Shown: piece after piece, positions 49,367 through 60,462 of the stretch | How the letters are laid out: every line of letters starts with the position of its first letter | Position numbering within the stretch: the first letter of the stretch is position 1 | Origin: Fusarium oxysporum f. sp. lycopersici 4287 | Lineage: Eukaryota > Ascomycota > Sordariomycetes > Hypocreales > Nectriaceae | Assembly (NCBI RefSeq): GCF_000149955.1 | Contig: NC_030986.1 | Coordinates: 2,820,084-2,884,083 of the forward strand | Direction of reading: 5' to 3' | DNA length: 64,000 bases | Notes under the pieces: model-generated | The model's database searches: none | What the model was told of the DNA's origin: nothing | What the model saw: the letters and a program-made list of their open reading frames with translations, nothing else | Program-made: the position numbers and the translations under genes

Positions 49367-50647
49367 CTAAGCAACGATGCTCTTTCCGACAGCACCCCAT
49401 CGAAGTTTACGAAGTCCATTGCCAGAAGACCGAATTACTTCCTGGCCGCAGGATGCTGTTTCGTTGACGCTTCCAACGCTGGCAGCCAGCGCCTCTTGCT
49501 TGCCGACCTCACGACCGATAACATAACCAGCACCAAACCCCACCACAGATACAAGCACGACAACTCCGGCGCTGACAACCCATGTGAGAAGGGTTGGTGA
49601 GATGCTGGTTGGCTCTTCCATCTGGGCTACCTTCTTTTTCTTAGTAGCCCGTGGAGCCGTTGGCGATCCGGAGCCGTGCTTGCCTCTTTCAGAGGTTCGT
49701 GAAGGGGATCTTGCGGGAGAGCCCCGTTTACGGGGTGGAGATGGGCCCGCAGGTCGTTGGACTCGTCTCGGCTCCGTTGACAGCTCCGACTCCGGTACGA
49801 ATCGGAGTTCCATGGGTTGACTGCTGGGACCTACACCTGTGTTGGCGGTCCTCTGGGCCTCTGCTTCCTCCTTTGACTTGGGCAGACCTCTAGCAGCATG
49901 CGCGCAGGAAAGAAGAGTAGTGAGGGATGCACGAAGGGCCGCATCGTTCTCTTCACGGACAGCTGGGGACATAAAGCTTGGACCCGCACGGTGGGGCCGC
50001 GTCTGCGATCGTTGGGTGAAGGATGGCCGTGTAAGACCATTATGAGGATGAGGAGGAGGAGGAGGAGCACTTGGGATGGCTGGAGCCGAGTCTCTTCGTT
50101 GCGTGGATGGATGAGTGAAGGCGTTTGGCTGAGGTCGAAAGACAGGCTCGGTAGGTTGATCAGACACACGTCCGAGCGCGGTGACGTTATCACCATCCGA
50201 CTCGGCCTCTGAATCCATATCCGCCTCCTCCTCGGACCGCTGAGCGTTCTCGGTCGAGCTGGTAAGCAGGCGATCGTCCTCGCTATCGCTCTCGTCGTAT
50301 TCCTCCTGGCTACTCAAATCGGCCGCGTTCACGTTATGAATGGCAGTCTGCTGTTGAGGGAGTGATCGTGCTGATTGCTGTAATCGTCGTCGGCGCACAT
50401 ATGGATTTCCGACGCGCAGGCCGGTAGTAACAATCTCATCGCCGATACTGGACAGGGAGGAAGACGAGGGCTGTGATGCTACTTCTACCCAAGATTCTAG
50501 AAAAGTTAACATACAAGTTTTGACAGTTTGACCTACGGTATGAGACTTACCATCGTGACGTCTCTGTGAGGGAAGCCCAGGACTCGATCTCGCTCCATTT
50601 GGAGACATCCTATTTCCTTGCCAACTTTGGTTTGCTTCTCCGTCCAT
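49367..50647 (-). CDS. Uncharacterised single-pass membrane protein
   Basis: Two exons, 50647-50551 and 50496-49367 (phase 1, 54-bp intron with GTAAGT and CTAG), give 408 residues. Most of the protein is disordered: an acidic stretch (YDESDSEDDRLLTSS), Pro-rich runs (APPPPPHPHNG) and a basic Ser/Arg/Lys segment with KKKKV. One transmembrane helix near residues 335-360 (TLLTWVVSAGVVVLVSVVGFGAGYVIG) leaves a 48-residue C-terminal tail, so it is close to tail-anchored. I do not recognise the family. The basic flank and short helix would fit an ER or outer mitochondrial anchor. The ATG is directly preceded by an 11-nt A tract; an upstream in-frame ATG at 50752 exists but the intron-containing form from MDGEANQ looks more natural. 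Confidence 0.6.
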   Translation of the reverse strand: MDGEANQSWQGNRMSPNGARSSPGLPSQRRHDGKSHTVGQTVKTCMLTFLESWVEVASQPSSSSLSSIGDEIVTTGLRVGNPYVRRRRLQQSARSLPQQQTAIHNVNAADLSSQEEYDESDSEDDRLLTSSTENAQRSEEEADMDSEAESDGDNVTALGRVSDQPTEPVFRPQPNAFTHPSTQRRDSAPAIPSAPPPPPHPHNGLTRPSFTQRSQTRPHRAGPSFMSPAVREENDAALRASLTTLLSCAHAARGLPKSKEEAEAQRTANTGVGPSSQPMELRFVPESELSTEPRRVQRPAGPSPPRKRGSPARSPSRTSERGKHGSGSPTAPRATKKKKVAQMEEPTSISPTLLTWVVSAGVVVLVSVVGFGAGYVIGREVGKQEALAASVGSVNETASCGQEVIRSSGNGLRKLRWGAVGKSIVA

Positions 50648-52925
50648 TTTTTTTTTTTCCTCCTCTTCGCGCAGATAAGATCGAAGTTTGTTGAAAGTTG
50701 AGTTGTTGGGACACACGGTATTCAAGTTCCGAGGCGGAGTACAAGAAGGCACGGGGCTCAGTATGCTAGATCAGCAGTGCAACTTCGCTTATCTCTTAGC
50801 TATGGGGTGATGCTTGCTATTCAGGAGGCTGCCAAAAAGTTGAAAGATGGCGAAGCAGAAGAAAGACAGATCAAGTACAAAGTGAGGGTATAAAAAAGAT
50901 AGAGAGTAAGTAGCGAATTCTTGGCCAGCGAAGTCGGGGCTGGGGAAACCGTTGGTAAAGTAGAGTGTGGACGATTGCTTCTTTGTTACAGGCACGAGAG
51001 CACGTCTCGCTGCCCAGTGATAACGACGAAGTAGCAGTACTTGTGGTGCGCGTGGGGAGACAGTGCGGGCTCATGGCGCATACTAGCTATGGAACACTCA
51101 CATGCCAGGCATGTTACCCATTTGGTGTAACCGCACTGATGCTGTAACGATGACGTTCTTCTTGTTGCACACTGTATATCTGTGGTCGCGAGAGCGGTGA
51201 AGCAGCTTTCTATGAGTATCGGTACATCAGCCCCCGCCTTACATCTGAGCACGCAGCACGAACACTACAGTCATGAGTACAAGGCGGGGTTTAGATCACC
51301 CAAACAAGCTCGCAGCCGACCTCCTAAAAGAAATTCCAGCACCGTAAAGAGATTTGCAAGTAGATGGAAGAGGAAAGGGGGCTGGCTGAGGCTGCTGACG
51401 TTATCCTCCAGCCCATGTTGTTAAATGTAAGGTAGTATTTACTTTGTCCAGCTTGACCATGTTTCAGTATGTAAGGAGGTCTTTCGATGCCTCTTATGAT
51501 CTCCTTTGCCAACGTGGATTAAACAAAGACCCTTTATTAAGCTCTGGGCTCATAGACCTGTCGACTTTCATGGATCTGCATTATGCGCGAAACAAAGAAT
51601 CATGAAACAATACCCTGGACCATTTACTCCCTGTGGGCCTTGAAAGTTATGGCGCAACGATCATCCAGCCAGCACCTCAATACAACACGGCACCCCAGTC
51701 CAGTAAAACCCGAACTTGTTAACCATCACAATGCCTTATGGGTTTGCGTCATCTGTAGACTTTGAACAATATCGGAACTGGAGGTTAACACGTATCGTAT
51801 ATCAACTAGTTAGTGTATCAACTAGGTACTGTAGCTTGACACCTCACCGAACCATACATAGCTGCTGACTCTCAAGACTGACCTCCTTAATATTCTTTTC
51901 GTCCTTCCCAACAGATTCACCTCGATTATCAGTGTTCAACCATCATGTTGACTTGCTCACGCGTAAGTGGTATCTCTCTAGATTGGTCACTCCGTCCCCA
52001 CCGTCCGTCTGATTCGCGGCTTATATGACACAGCCATCACACGCTGCACATATCGATCCCCGGACTGCACGTTTTGATAGGCTACAGCTGCGTCCTAATT
52101 CTGCAACAGTATAGTGGGCTGTATGTTACGAATGAACTTTCTACCCCTGTGCTATACTTGACCCAAGATGAACTCATACCCATAATTTAAGCGTTTTGTC
52201 CAAAGTATCATATGTAAAGAACATATGATCTCGACAACAATATCATCCCACTGCAAAAGACTCACTAAGTTGCCTTATACTGTAGATACATTCACTCATG
52301 AAAAGACCCTCGTGATGTCATTGAGAGAAACATAATTGAACTTTTATTGCGCCCCTATAATCGAGATGTGGACTATCCCGTTGCTACATAAATCGAAAGA
52401 ATAACGGCAGTGGTATACTCACCAACATCAAACGATAAAACATTGTACATGGTATAAGAAATCAAGATGGTTTAGTCTTCAAAGGCAGGAGATCGTCGTC
52501 AACTGGTTCTGAGGTTAGGCATAGGCATGGTCGTATCGTTTCGAAAAGCCCCCAGGACCCTCAAGAGCATTCGCGAGAACCGACTTGGTCCACTCCACAA
52601 TGTCTGGAAGACAGAGGGAGCCTCTTCCCAAAGAGTGGTCAACAAATCCCTCAGAAGCCCACGTGGTGTCTGCCTTGAAGACAGGCTTGATCAAAAAGCC
52701 AAAGACACCAGGAAGGTGCTTTATGAAGATGCCACGAGCCCACGGTCCCTCAAGTGTAATAGCCCCCAGGTCTATAACTGCTTTACGCGTGTGATGCGTA
52801 TTCTCAAAGCCCACTACTCCATGACGGAGTTTTGTCTTGTGTTGAATCGACAGCCCACAAAAGCCCACTTATTGGTAAACCCGCCAGAAGCCCTCAGTTC
52901 GCAACTGTTGTGCATCAACCCACGC
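50648..52925. other. Long intergenic region, no gene supported
   Basis: About 2.3 kb between the membrane-protein gene promoter and the 3' end of gar2. A pyrimidine-rich stretch followed by CAACCATCATGTTG and a GTAAGT at about 51895-51970 looks like a possible start of a small spliced transcript, but no continuing frame could be justified. An ACTAGGTACTG motif lies at 51821-51831. Confidence 0.35.
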
Positions 52926-54540
52926 TTAATCGAAAGAAATCTTGGAGCCAGAGAAAGTGGTGGGAGTGCGGTTAGCACCAGTGCCGAAGCTACCACCGCG
53001 ACCACCACCGCGGCCACGACCACCACCACCACCGCGACCACCTCCACGGCCTCCGAAGCCACCACGGCCGCCACCGCGACCACCTCCACGACCACCACCA
53101 AAGCCGCCGCCACCGCCCTGTTGAGGCCTGCTGCTGGCATAGTCCAGGCGGACGCTGCGGGACATACGTCCGTTGCCAATAGGGGCACCATTCTTGGCCT
53201 CGAAGACCTGCTTGGCATCCTCAACCGAGTTGAAGCTGACATAACCGAAGCCCTTGAGGTTACCGCTATCACTGTTGAGAGTTAGTAACAGGAACGCGGA
53301 GTCAGAGTGAACATTGCTACTTACGGATCGGTAGGGAGGCGAACGCTGGCAACTTCAGCGACCTCGCTGAAGAACTCACGGACGGTGTCCTGGTCGACAT
53401 CGAAAGGAAGGTTACCGACGAAGAGGGTATCGCTCTCAGGGCTGACCGTGTCACCATGACGCTGGGCACGATCGGCAGCGCGAGACTGGGGGTTGGCATC
53501 AGCAGGACGAGCGTTGGCATAGTCGAGGTTGATGGCACGGCCCTCGAGTTCAACACCCTGCATGGTCTCGTAGGCCTTGGTGCAAGAGGCAGCATCGTTG
53601 AAGTCGACATAACCGAAGCCACGGCTGCGACCAGTACCCTTCTCAGTCATGACACGGGCGTTGGCAAGACCCTCAATATGCTTGAAAGCCTCGTAAAGGG
53701 CATTGTCGTCGATGGACCAGCTTAGGCTGCCGGCGAAGAGGGTAGTGGGCTCGTCAGTCTTTGTCTTCTTGGCATCCGCATCGCCATCATCCTCAGCCTT
53801 GCGCTTCTTGGAAGGAGCCTCCTCGGTCTTCTCAATTTTGGCGCCGGCCTCCTCATCAGAGTCGCTGCTGTCACTGTCATCGGAGTCATCCTCAGAATCG
53901 TCGGAGTCGGAGTCGTCAGAAGAATCGGCCTTCTATGTATGTGGTTAGTAAGAAGTAGCTTCAGTAGATAGAGTTTGGGTGTACGAACCTTCTCGGCAGC
54001 CTTGGCCTTGGGCTTCTCCTCCTCGCTCTCGTCATCGGAGTCAGAGCCGGAGTCAGAGCCGGAGCCAGACTCAGAGTCGGATGAGTCAGAAGACTCAGCC
54101 TTCTTGGCGGGAGCGGCAGCCTTAGCAGTACCGTTGACCTTGGTAGCCTTAGCCTTGGGCTTCTCCTCCTCAGACTCGCTATCGGAGTCGGAGTCTGAGC
54201 CGGAGTCGGACTCAGATTCAGATGAAGACTCAGCAGCCTTGGCCTTGGTGCCGGTCTTCTTAGTGACCTTCTTCTCCTCCTCAGAGGAAGAAGAGTCGGA
54301 ATCGGAGTCGGAAGCCTCAGACTCGCTCTCAGACTCAGACTCGGAAGAAGACTCGGGCTCGGCCTTCTTCTTGCTCTTCTTGGTGTCCTTCTCCTTGGTG
54401 ACCTTCTTGGCGGCAGCCTTAGCAAGCTCCTTGGACTTGGACTTGGAGGACTTGGAAGGCTTGGTGATGCCTCCGGCCTTGACGGTGCTGAGAGGCTCAG
54501 CGACCTTGGCCTTGCTCTCCTTTGTCTTTGTCTTAGCCAT
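52926..54540 (-). CDS. gar2: Nucleolin-like pre-rRNA factor Gar2/Nsr1
   Basis: Three exons (54540-53989, 53932-53325, 53271-52926) give 501 residues with phases 0 and 2. The Lys-rich start (MAKTKTKESKAK) leads into about 200 residues of alternating basic blocks and long Ser/Asp/Glu runs, a classic CK2-substrate nucleolin tail. RRM1 is at about 249-328 (TTLFAGSLSWSIDDNAL, SRGFGYVDF). RRM2 is at about 345-430 (DTLFVGNLPFDVDQDTV, GNLKGFGYVSF after the second intron). A Gly/Arg RGG tail (about 440-485) ends TTFSGSKISFD. The protein acts in the nucleolus in 18S/40S processing. Both introns interrupt low-complexity or RRM sequence and are needed to keep frame. It is divergent from the complex I gene. 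Confidence 0.94.
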
Positions 54541-54974
54541 TGTGATTATGTATTAAGGTAGAAGGGGGTAAGAGATGGTAGGGAAAGGGTGAATGTCTAG
54601 TCGGAGAGAATGAACAGGAAGAAAAATGGGAAGAGGGCGGATGTAGAAAACAGACTTTTAAGCTGGTGGTTGGACTCTTCTTTTTTTTTTTCTCACTTTT
54701 TTTTTTCCTGCCGTCAGAATGGTGGGGCTACTGAGGGCGGTGAGGACTTGTCGACTGACAGGGAAGGTGGTCTTGGTGGGCTTGTGGGTCTGAACTTGCC
54801 TGAGAATTCAGGTCGCCTATTATTGGACATTCAATCCACCTAGGTTGAGCTTCAAGCTACTCGGACATACCAAGTTGCCGATATCGACTGAGTCCCATTG
54901 TCAGCCTTGCGCGCTGTCCTTCGCTACAATTCGATAATCTACTCAAAAGCCAAAAAGGCACACTCAGATTCACC
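54541..54974. promoter_or_regulatory. Compact divergent promoter, gar2 / complex I subunit
   Basis: 434 bp between start codons. It has T runs at about 54680-54689 and 54697-54705 and a CCACCTAGGTTGAG motif at 54837-54850. The gar2 leader is purine-poor on its coding strand, as expected for a highly expressed gene. Confidence 0.5.
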
Positions 54975-55437
54975 ATGCCTACTCCCGAGTCCGAGCAGTT
55001 TAAGGCTCAGAAGCCCACCGTTCCTCCTACCTTCAATGGCGTCGATTACGATGATACTAAAGCCTTCAAGGCTGCCGAGGATGCCCTCATCCGAGAGCAA
55101 TGGGTTGGAGCTATGATGACCCGTCTTGTTGGAGAGGAGCTCAACAAGTGCTACGTTCGAGAGGGTGTCAACCACCTGGAGAACTGCGGCCACCTTCGAG
55201 GTTAGTTTGATTGGACATGGAGCTTTTCCCGAGGGCTGCCGAGAGTAGGCTTTGAACGTTTACTGACTTTGGAGACTAGAGAGATACTTGCAATTGTTGA
55301 AGACGAACAAGATCAAGGGCACCAAGTTCCTGCAACAAAACTATGTTGACCAGAAGGATCAAGAGCTTGATCTCGCTGCCGGAGTTCACACTAGCGACAA
55401 GATTGCCAAGCTCAACCACGGCCGATTCTCCTCGTAA
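54975..55437 (+). CDS. Mitochondrial complex I 12 kDa-type subunit (NDUFB10/PDSW family)
   Basis: Two exons, 54975-55200 and 55280-55437 (phase 1, donor GTTAGT, acceptor TAG), give 127 residues. The sequence PTPESEQFKAQKPTVPPTFNGV, then ALIREQWVGAMMTRLVGEELNKCYVREGVNHLENC and, across the intron, HLREKYLQLLK (GAG reading as E then R Y L) match the fungal NADH:ubiquinone oxidoreductase subunit related to NDUFB10. The two conserved cysteines (CY and NC) suit a disulfide in a CX9C-like intermembrane-space protein. It is a structural subunit of the membrane arm. The stop TAA overlaps a possible GTAAGC donor at 55434, so a further 3' exon cannot be fully excluded. Confidence 0.85.
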
Positions 55438-55822
55438 GCCTTTAATTAAACCAGAATCTGAGTTGGGAAGGGATTGCATGGATGTGATGTTTAGATGAGA
55501 GGGAATTATGGTCTAGATATCATGATTTGAGTTTCTCGGTTCACCAAAAAGGGTGACGCAATCATCTGACCTTGTATGAATTGTATATATCAGGAAGAAA
55601 CGAATCAAAAGAAACTATAAGGAAACAGCACAGTTGCATCTGTGAGAGCCAATACATAATCGTAGTTCAACATTTCGGAGGTTTCCAATTGGGCGCGAGG
55701 CTGACATTTTACATCTTCCATCACCTCTCATTGGCTCTCCACCAAATGGACCTCCAAAATTTCTCCAGAACTTCGAGCCTCGTCACACTTCATTTACCAC
55801 CAACCCACCACCAGCAATCATA
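55438..55822. promoter_or_regulatory. Intergenic region between tandem mitochondrial protein genes
   Basis: 385 bp holding the 3' UTR of the complex I gene and the promoter of mL54. No distinct motif is recognised. Confidence 0.45.
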
Positions 55823-56461
55823 ATGTTCTGCACTCGGTGTCTGCGCGCCACCTCCTTGCGGCGCGCGCAGCCGATTCTTCGACAATTTTCGACAACGACG
55901 AATTTCCGTTCCGCCGAACCTCAACTTTCGACTCCCGTTACAGCGCCCGGCGAGGCACAGAAGGATGTCCCTGCTGCACGATCATCATGTGCACCTGGAA
56001 CTGTTCTCAATGGCCTGAACTATACCAAGGGTGGACAGGACCCTGTCGCAAAGAACGATGATGAATACCCAGAATGGTTGTGGTCTTGCTTGGAAGTCCT
56101 GAAGAAGGGTGCCGATTCGGCGGATGCGGATGCTGGTGACGAATTCTGTATGTTTTATACCTGATATCGTACCACAAGGCAAGACATCACTAACGACACT
56201 AAAGCCAAGTCGAAGAAGCAAAGAAAACTGGCAGCCAAGCGTCAAAAGGCCCTCGAGGCCAAGCTGTTGGCTGAGGGTAATCTGGAGGCTCTGGCTCCTA
56301 AGATTCCTCTTCAACGCCAGTCTATTAATATCCTCGGAGAGGAGAATCGAGGAGTCGAGCACAACATTGAGGCCGCACAAAAGCGAGAGGAACTTAAGAA
56401 GGCGATGCGCAAGGAGAGAAGGGCCAAGATCAAGGAAACCAACTACCTCAAGTCTATGTAA
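55823..56461 (+). CDS. MRPL37: Mitochondrial ribosomal protein mL54 (yeast Mrpl37)
   Basis: Two exons, 55823-56147 and 56205-56461 (phase 1, donor GTATGT, acceptor AAG), give 193 residues. A presequence rich in Arg/Ser (MFCTRCLRATSLRRAQPILRQFSTTT with the RQFS type cleavage context) precedes the family core CAPGTVLNGLNYTKGGQDP and DDEYPEWLWSCLE, diagnostic of mL54. The second exon is a basic helix (SKSKKQRKLAAKRQKALEAK) ending ETNYLKSM. It is a component of the mitochondrial large ribosomal subunit. The AAAG acceptor is unusual but is the only one keeping the conserved frame. Confidence 0.93.
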
Positions 56462-56751
56462 ATTTGAGATGGCTATCTATATATGTACACCACTTAAGAG
56501 TATGTAACTCGACTGTACCATACTGCGGCATGAAGAAAATGATTCAATAGATTCAACTCATGACCAGCATTATTTCACGATAAACACCAAATCTCCTCGA
56601 CTACTTCATACTGCGTGATATGTTGAGTCGTATTTATCTCGAATATCCTATCTGTTTAACAATCGCATGATGCTCATCTCATCATGAATGGCATAGCTTG
56701 ATCATCAAACTGTTTGAGAGCACAGCTCTATGGGCCTAAGGTGTATGATAC

Positions 56752-58131
56752 TCACAGAACACTCAAATCCAGTGGCACACTGCTACCTCTTCCTGCCCTA
56801 TATTTTCTTGTTCCACCTACAAAGTCCCTGGGTTTCGGGAACAAACCTTCGTCCTTGAACTGCCACCTAGAGTCGTTGATCACAATACGTGCCCCACCAC
56901 TAACACCGGGGGTTTGCGCTGGTGAGTGCTTCGGGCTTGGGGATTTTGCTCCATTGGCTGTCAAGGTGAACATACTTGGATCCAACATGGACTGACGAAG
57001 TGATGAACCTCGAGAACGTGTCGTTGGTGGTGGGGGCGAAGGTGCGCTTGGAGGTGCTGGTACTGACCCAGAAGGCGGAGGTGGGGGAGGAGGCGGTGCC
57101 GCGCTTGGAGATGCTTGACCAGCGGCGCGAATGGCAGCTACTGCAGCAAGAGATGGTGTCGAATGAGATGCTGCAGGCGGTGGAGGCGGAGGAGGCGGTA
57201 CTGAAGATCGTGAGGCCGGCGACTGACTCGGCAGAGGAGGTGCCGCAGAAGGTGGTGGAGGAGGAGGAGCGGCAGGAGCTGATGCACTGTTTGATGGAGG
57301 GGGTGGAGGAGGTGGTGGAGCAGGGGGCGCTGAGGATGGTGAGGGCGCGGATGGTGGCAGAGACATTGACGAAGGCTTTCGTGACGTCGGCAGGGGAGGT
57401 GGCTTCTTTCCTATAGGAGGAGGGGGAGGTTTGGATCCCACCGGTGTCGTCTTTCTCAAGTTTGCTGCTCCTCCCGGAGGCGGTACTGGAGGTCCTCGCC
57501 CGGGGATTGCTGGCGCAGCTGCTGAAGGAGGCCTTGGTGCGGATCCGACTGGAGGTTTGGGTGCTGAGGTAGTAGATTCAGGATCCGATCGATATGAAGA
57601 ATCAGCATTTGCGCCTGTGTCAATGCCGCCCCTGCTCTTTTTCAACTTGGGCATTCCACCAGCGAAAAGGCCACCCAACTGTGGCGCGGCATCCATGCCT
57701 GTCGTCGAATCGCGAGATCCTTGATCACTATTACTCCTCGCTCGTCCTCCTGGGACCGGTGGTGCTAGGCCCCCTGGGGGCTTAGGAGCACCACCCAAGC
57801 CGGGGACAGGAGGCGCGCCGCCAACAGGAGGACCTGCGGACGAATTTGATGTATTTCCAACTTGAGGTGCTGAACGGTCATTGGTAACAGCTTTCTTGAG
57901 GGCTTTGCCTTTGTGGATATCTGATAGAAGTGCGCCCTGGAGAATTGTCAGATTCTGGTCAAGCTAGCTATAGCGACGAATGAAGGTATTCGCAATAAAT
58001 GAACATACTCTGTTGCCTGCCCCAGCAGGCGGACGGGCAGGAAGACCTCCTGGAGGAGGTGGAGGCGGCGGAGGAGGACCGCCCATGGCACCAGGCGGCG
58101 GCGGCGGAGGGGGAGGAGGTGGAGGAGGCAT
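56752..58131 (-). CDS. VRP1: Verprolin / WIP-family actin regulator
   Basis: Two exons, 58131-58009 and 57936-56752 (phase 0, 72-bp intron with GTATGT and CAG), give 435 residues. The N-terminus is a polyproline run, then AGAGNR joins across the intron to GALLSDIHKGKALKKAV, a WH2 actin-monomer-binding motif. A WH2-like second segment (GLFAGGMPKLKKSRGG) follows. The middle is dense in Pro runs that would bind profilin and SH3 domains. The C-terminus (GGARIVINDSRWQFKDEGLFPKPRDF, then GRKYRAGRGSSVPLDLS-like GTRKYRAGRGSSVPLDL) is the WASP-binding region. The protein controls Arp2/3-dependent actin patches and endocytosis near the hyphal tip. Confidence 0.92.
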
Positions 58132-58936
58132 CACGGAGTCGTTCTATGTCCTGAACTGCGTGGGATGGGGTGGTTGAGGTTGTTTTGCGGATGAATAAGA
58201 GATAGTCGGGGTCTTCGGACTTGGACAGTGGGGTCCCGACCTTGAGTTTCTATACAAGTCCTACGACACGGCCTGGGGAGGCAGCAGTGAATGTGAAGAC
58301 CAGCCAAGGAGCGGTTATATAAAGGTCAAGGTTGAGCTCAAGGTACTGGATTAGTTCGGATACCTCAAGGCGAGAGCCACCTCATGTTTCGTCATGGCCA
58401 ATGGCACGCTTACGCCGCATGGAAAGAATGGAAGGCAGCACCGCTACTTACAGTGGACACGCTGGGCATGGATGGTCTGGGCTGCGCCCCGCTTTCTTGT
58501 AACCTAAAGTTCCTGAAGATATCTTGGGTTTCTTTTGTTTAGAGCTTTACTAATGCGACCGTGACAATATACGCCAGAAATAAAGCGATTTATTTCACTG
58601 TAATTAGGACGACTAGAATTATATGTGAGAGATATGAGCAGTCTTGCAAGCACAGCACCTGGTCTTGTCTATTCAACGGGCGATATGACTTATAAGGTTG
58701 GCTTCCACTAGAATTTGCTTGGAAGTGAGCAGCCTATCACAATTGTCAATCACTAACAGGTGGGGCTTCCCGCTCGCGTATCATGGCTGCGAAATTCAGA
58801 GTCGGTTTCTGAATAGCATCAACGACAAACAAGGCAGGAAGAGTTTTACTCAAGAAGGACGCGGGCAATTGGGGATAGAGAAACGACTGGGGCTTCTAGA
58901 AACCAAAATCGGCCATTGTACCTTGGACACACAATC
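58132..58936. promoter_or_regulatory. Divergent intergenic region, VRP1 / mitochondrial membrane protein
   Basis: About 800 bp with both promoters. No gene or distinctive element is recognised. Confidence 0.45.
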
Positions 58937-60175
58937 ATGTCACGAGTCGGTACCCGACACATTGGCAATATCTGCCATCGATGCGCTTTTACACCAGCAC
59001 CGACAGTCGCAAACCAAGCCTTCGTTAGCGGAACACTCCTAGCTGCCATTCGCCATGGGAGAAAGACAACAATAAAGGGCCCGCGCGCACGATGGGCTGC
59101 GACCGCATCAACATACCCAGACCTCAATATCCAGCCGGCCGATGCCGATAAAGTTCCTCGACAATTGACTGATCCGACACAACTGGCAAATATTGTCGAG
59201 AGCACAAAGGAGAAGTTCCTGGCGACAGATGGAATTCCGGCGAAGCAACTGACGACTGCGGCCCTCGAGACGTGCCTCAAGGCTGCTCAAGCCCTCCAGC
59301 CTCAAATTCACAGGGCTGAGGCTCAGTCACGGACGTCCACATCAAAGCTCATGGAGTTGGGAGCAGAGCGAACTGGCCAAAGACCAAATTCTATGGACCC
59401 CCAACTTGCCGATAGCGTCAAAAAGATCTCGTACTCGGCCTATGCAATCATTTCGCAACCCAATGTCGAGATAACACCCGCCCTCCTTGAACTCTACGTT
59501 GCTATTCAGGCTTCACTAGGCCGGCCTGAGTCGCTTCCTGCCGTGTTCGAGATGTTTGCGACCAAGAAGAAGCCGGTCGTCAAGAATGGAGTGGTCCAAT
59601 ACGTGGCTTCAAACCCCAACGCTGCAGTCAAAGCAATTGAGAAAGGCGTTGCGGATATGGCTTTGCAGACAGCTATTGACGCCAAGAATCTAGATTCAGC
59701 ACTGGGCGTTGTTGAGGCCTCCTTCAGTCTTCCCGCATTCAAACGTCAGAAGCTTATCAAGCACTCCACTACCCCTGCTCTCGCCCTTGGTTCTCTTCCC
59801 TTTGGCATCTTTGGTCTTGCTTCAGCATATGCTGCCTACTGGCAGAACACCATGGACATATCCACAGCAACAGGCCTCGGTGTTGCTGGTATCTCTGGAT
59901 ATTTCTTGGTTGTGGGATCAATGGGTATGATTGCCAAATTAAGTAACAAGGATCAGATGAAGCGTGTGACTTGGGCGCCTGGCACACCACTGCGTCTCAG
60001 GTGGCTGAGGGAAGAGGAACGAGCTGCTATGGACAAGATTGCGTGTGCCTGGGGCTTCAAGGAGCCCTGGAGGCATGGAGAGGAGTCAGGCCCTGAGTGG
60101 GAGGGTCTGAAGGAGTACATGGGTTACCGTCAGATGATTCTCGATCGCGTTGAGTTTATGGAGGGCATGAGTTAG
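58937..60175 (+). CDS. Predicted mitochondrial membrane protein, unknown function
   Basis: Single exon, 412 residues from ATG at 58937 (the frame is open upstream but only from a TTG). The N-terminus MSRVGTRHIGNICHRCAF through about 60 residues is basic, Ser/Thr-rich and free of acidic residues, as in mitochondrial presequences. The middle is helical with repeat-like spacing (LLELYVAIQASLGRPESLPAVFEMF; AIDAKNLDSALGVVEASF), perhaps a TPR/PPR-like solenoid. Two hydrophobic segments lie at about 278-300 (ALALGSLPFGIFGLASAYAAYW) and 312-335 (GLGVAGISGYFLVVGSMGMIA). The end has APGTPLRLRWLREEERAAMDKIACAWGF. I recall similar fungal hypothetical proteins but no assigned role. Confidence 0.7.
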   Translation: MSRVGTRHIGNICHRCAFTPAPTVANQAFVSGTLLAAIRHGRKTTIKGPRARWAATASTYPDLNIQPADADKVPRQLTDPTQLANIVESTKEKFLATDGIPAKQLTTAALETCLKAAQALQPQIHRAEAQSRTSTSKLMELGAERTGQRPNSMDPQLADSVKKISYSAYAIISQPNVEITPALLELYVAIQASLGRPESLPAVFEMFATKKKPVVKNGVVQYVASNPNAAVKAIEKGVADMALQTAIDAKNLDSALGVVEASFSLPAFKRQKLIKHSTTPALALGSLPFGIFGLASAYAAYWQNTMDISTATGLGVAGISGYFLVVGSMGMIAKLSNKDQMKRVTWAPGTPLRLRWLREEERAAMDKIACAWGFKEPWRHGEESGPEWEGLKEYMGYRQMILDRVEFMEGMS

Positions 60176-60462
60176 TTTCTCCGCTGTTCCCCCAGTGTAT
60201 ATCATATCTGTAAAGAAGAAACATGGAAGAAATATTTTATGCTCTCCCCGAGAAAGCTACACCCCATAATATGAGGTTAGATGGTGGGCAAAATGAGAAT
60301 AAAGAGAAGAACAACATGCATAGACCTGAAAGTTTGCTATATAACCCTTGCCCCAGACTAGGGGTTGGCCTCTGGGTTAGTCTCATATGTAACCCCATAC
60401 TCAACAGTCTTCCTTATCACACCAGCAGCAATTGCCAATGTGGACGGCGTATCAGTTCTTTC

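Noticed and set aside
52527..53285. 252-codon plus-strand frame with Thr/Ala repeats
   Set aside because: Antisense of the gar2 RGG tail and RRM2; the repeats come from complementing Gly/Arg codons.
53975..54556. 193-codon plus-strand Ser/Glu-rich frame
   Set aside because: Antisense of the gar2 acidic Ser/Asp/Glu region, where both strands remain open because of the repeats.
56976..57416. 146-codon plus-strand Glu/Val-rich frame
   Set aside because: Antisense of verprolin polyproline codons.
58009..58131. Apparent frame loss in the first exon of verprolin
   Set aside because: On recounting, the exon is 123 nt and reads AGAGNR in phase with GALLSDIHKGKAL; no frameshift.
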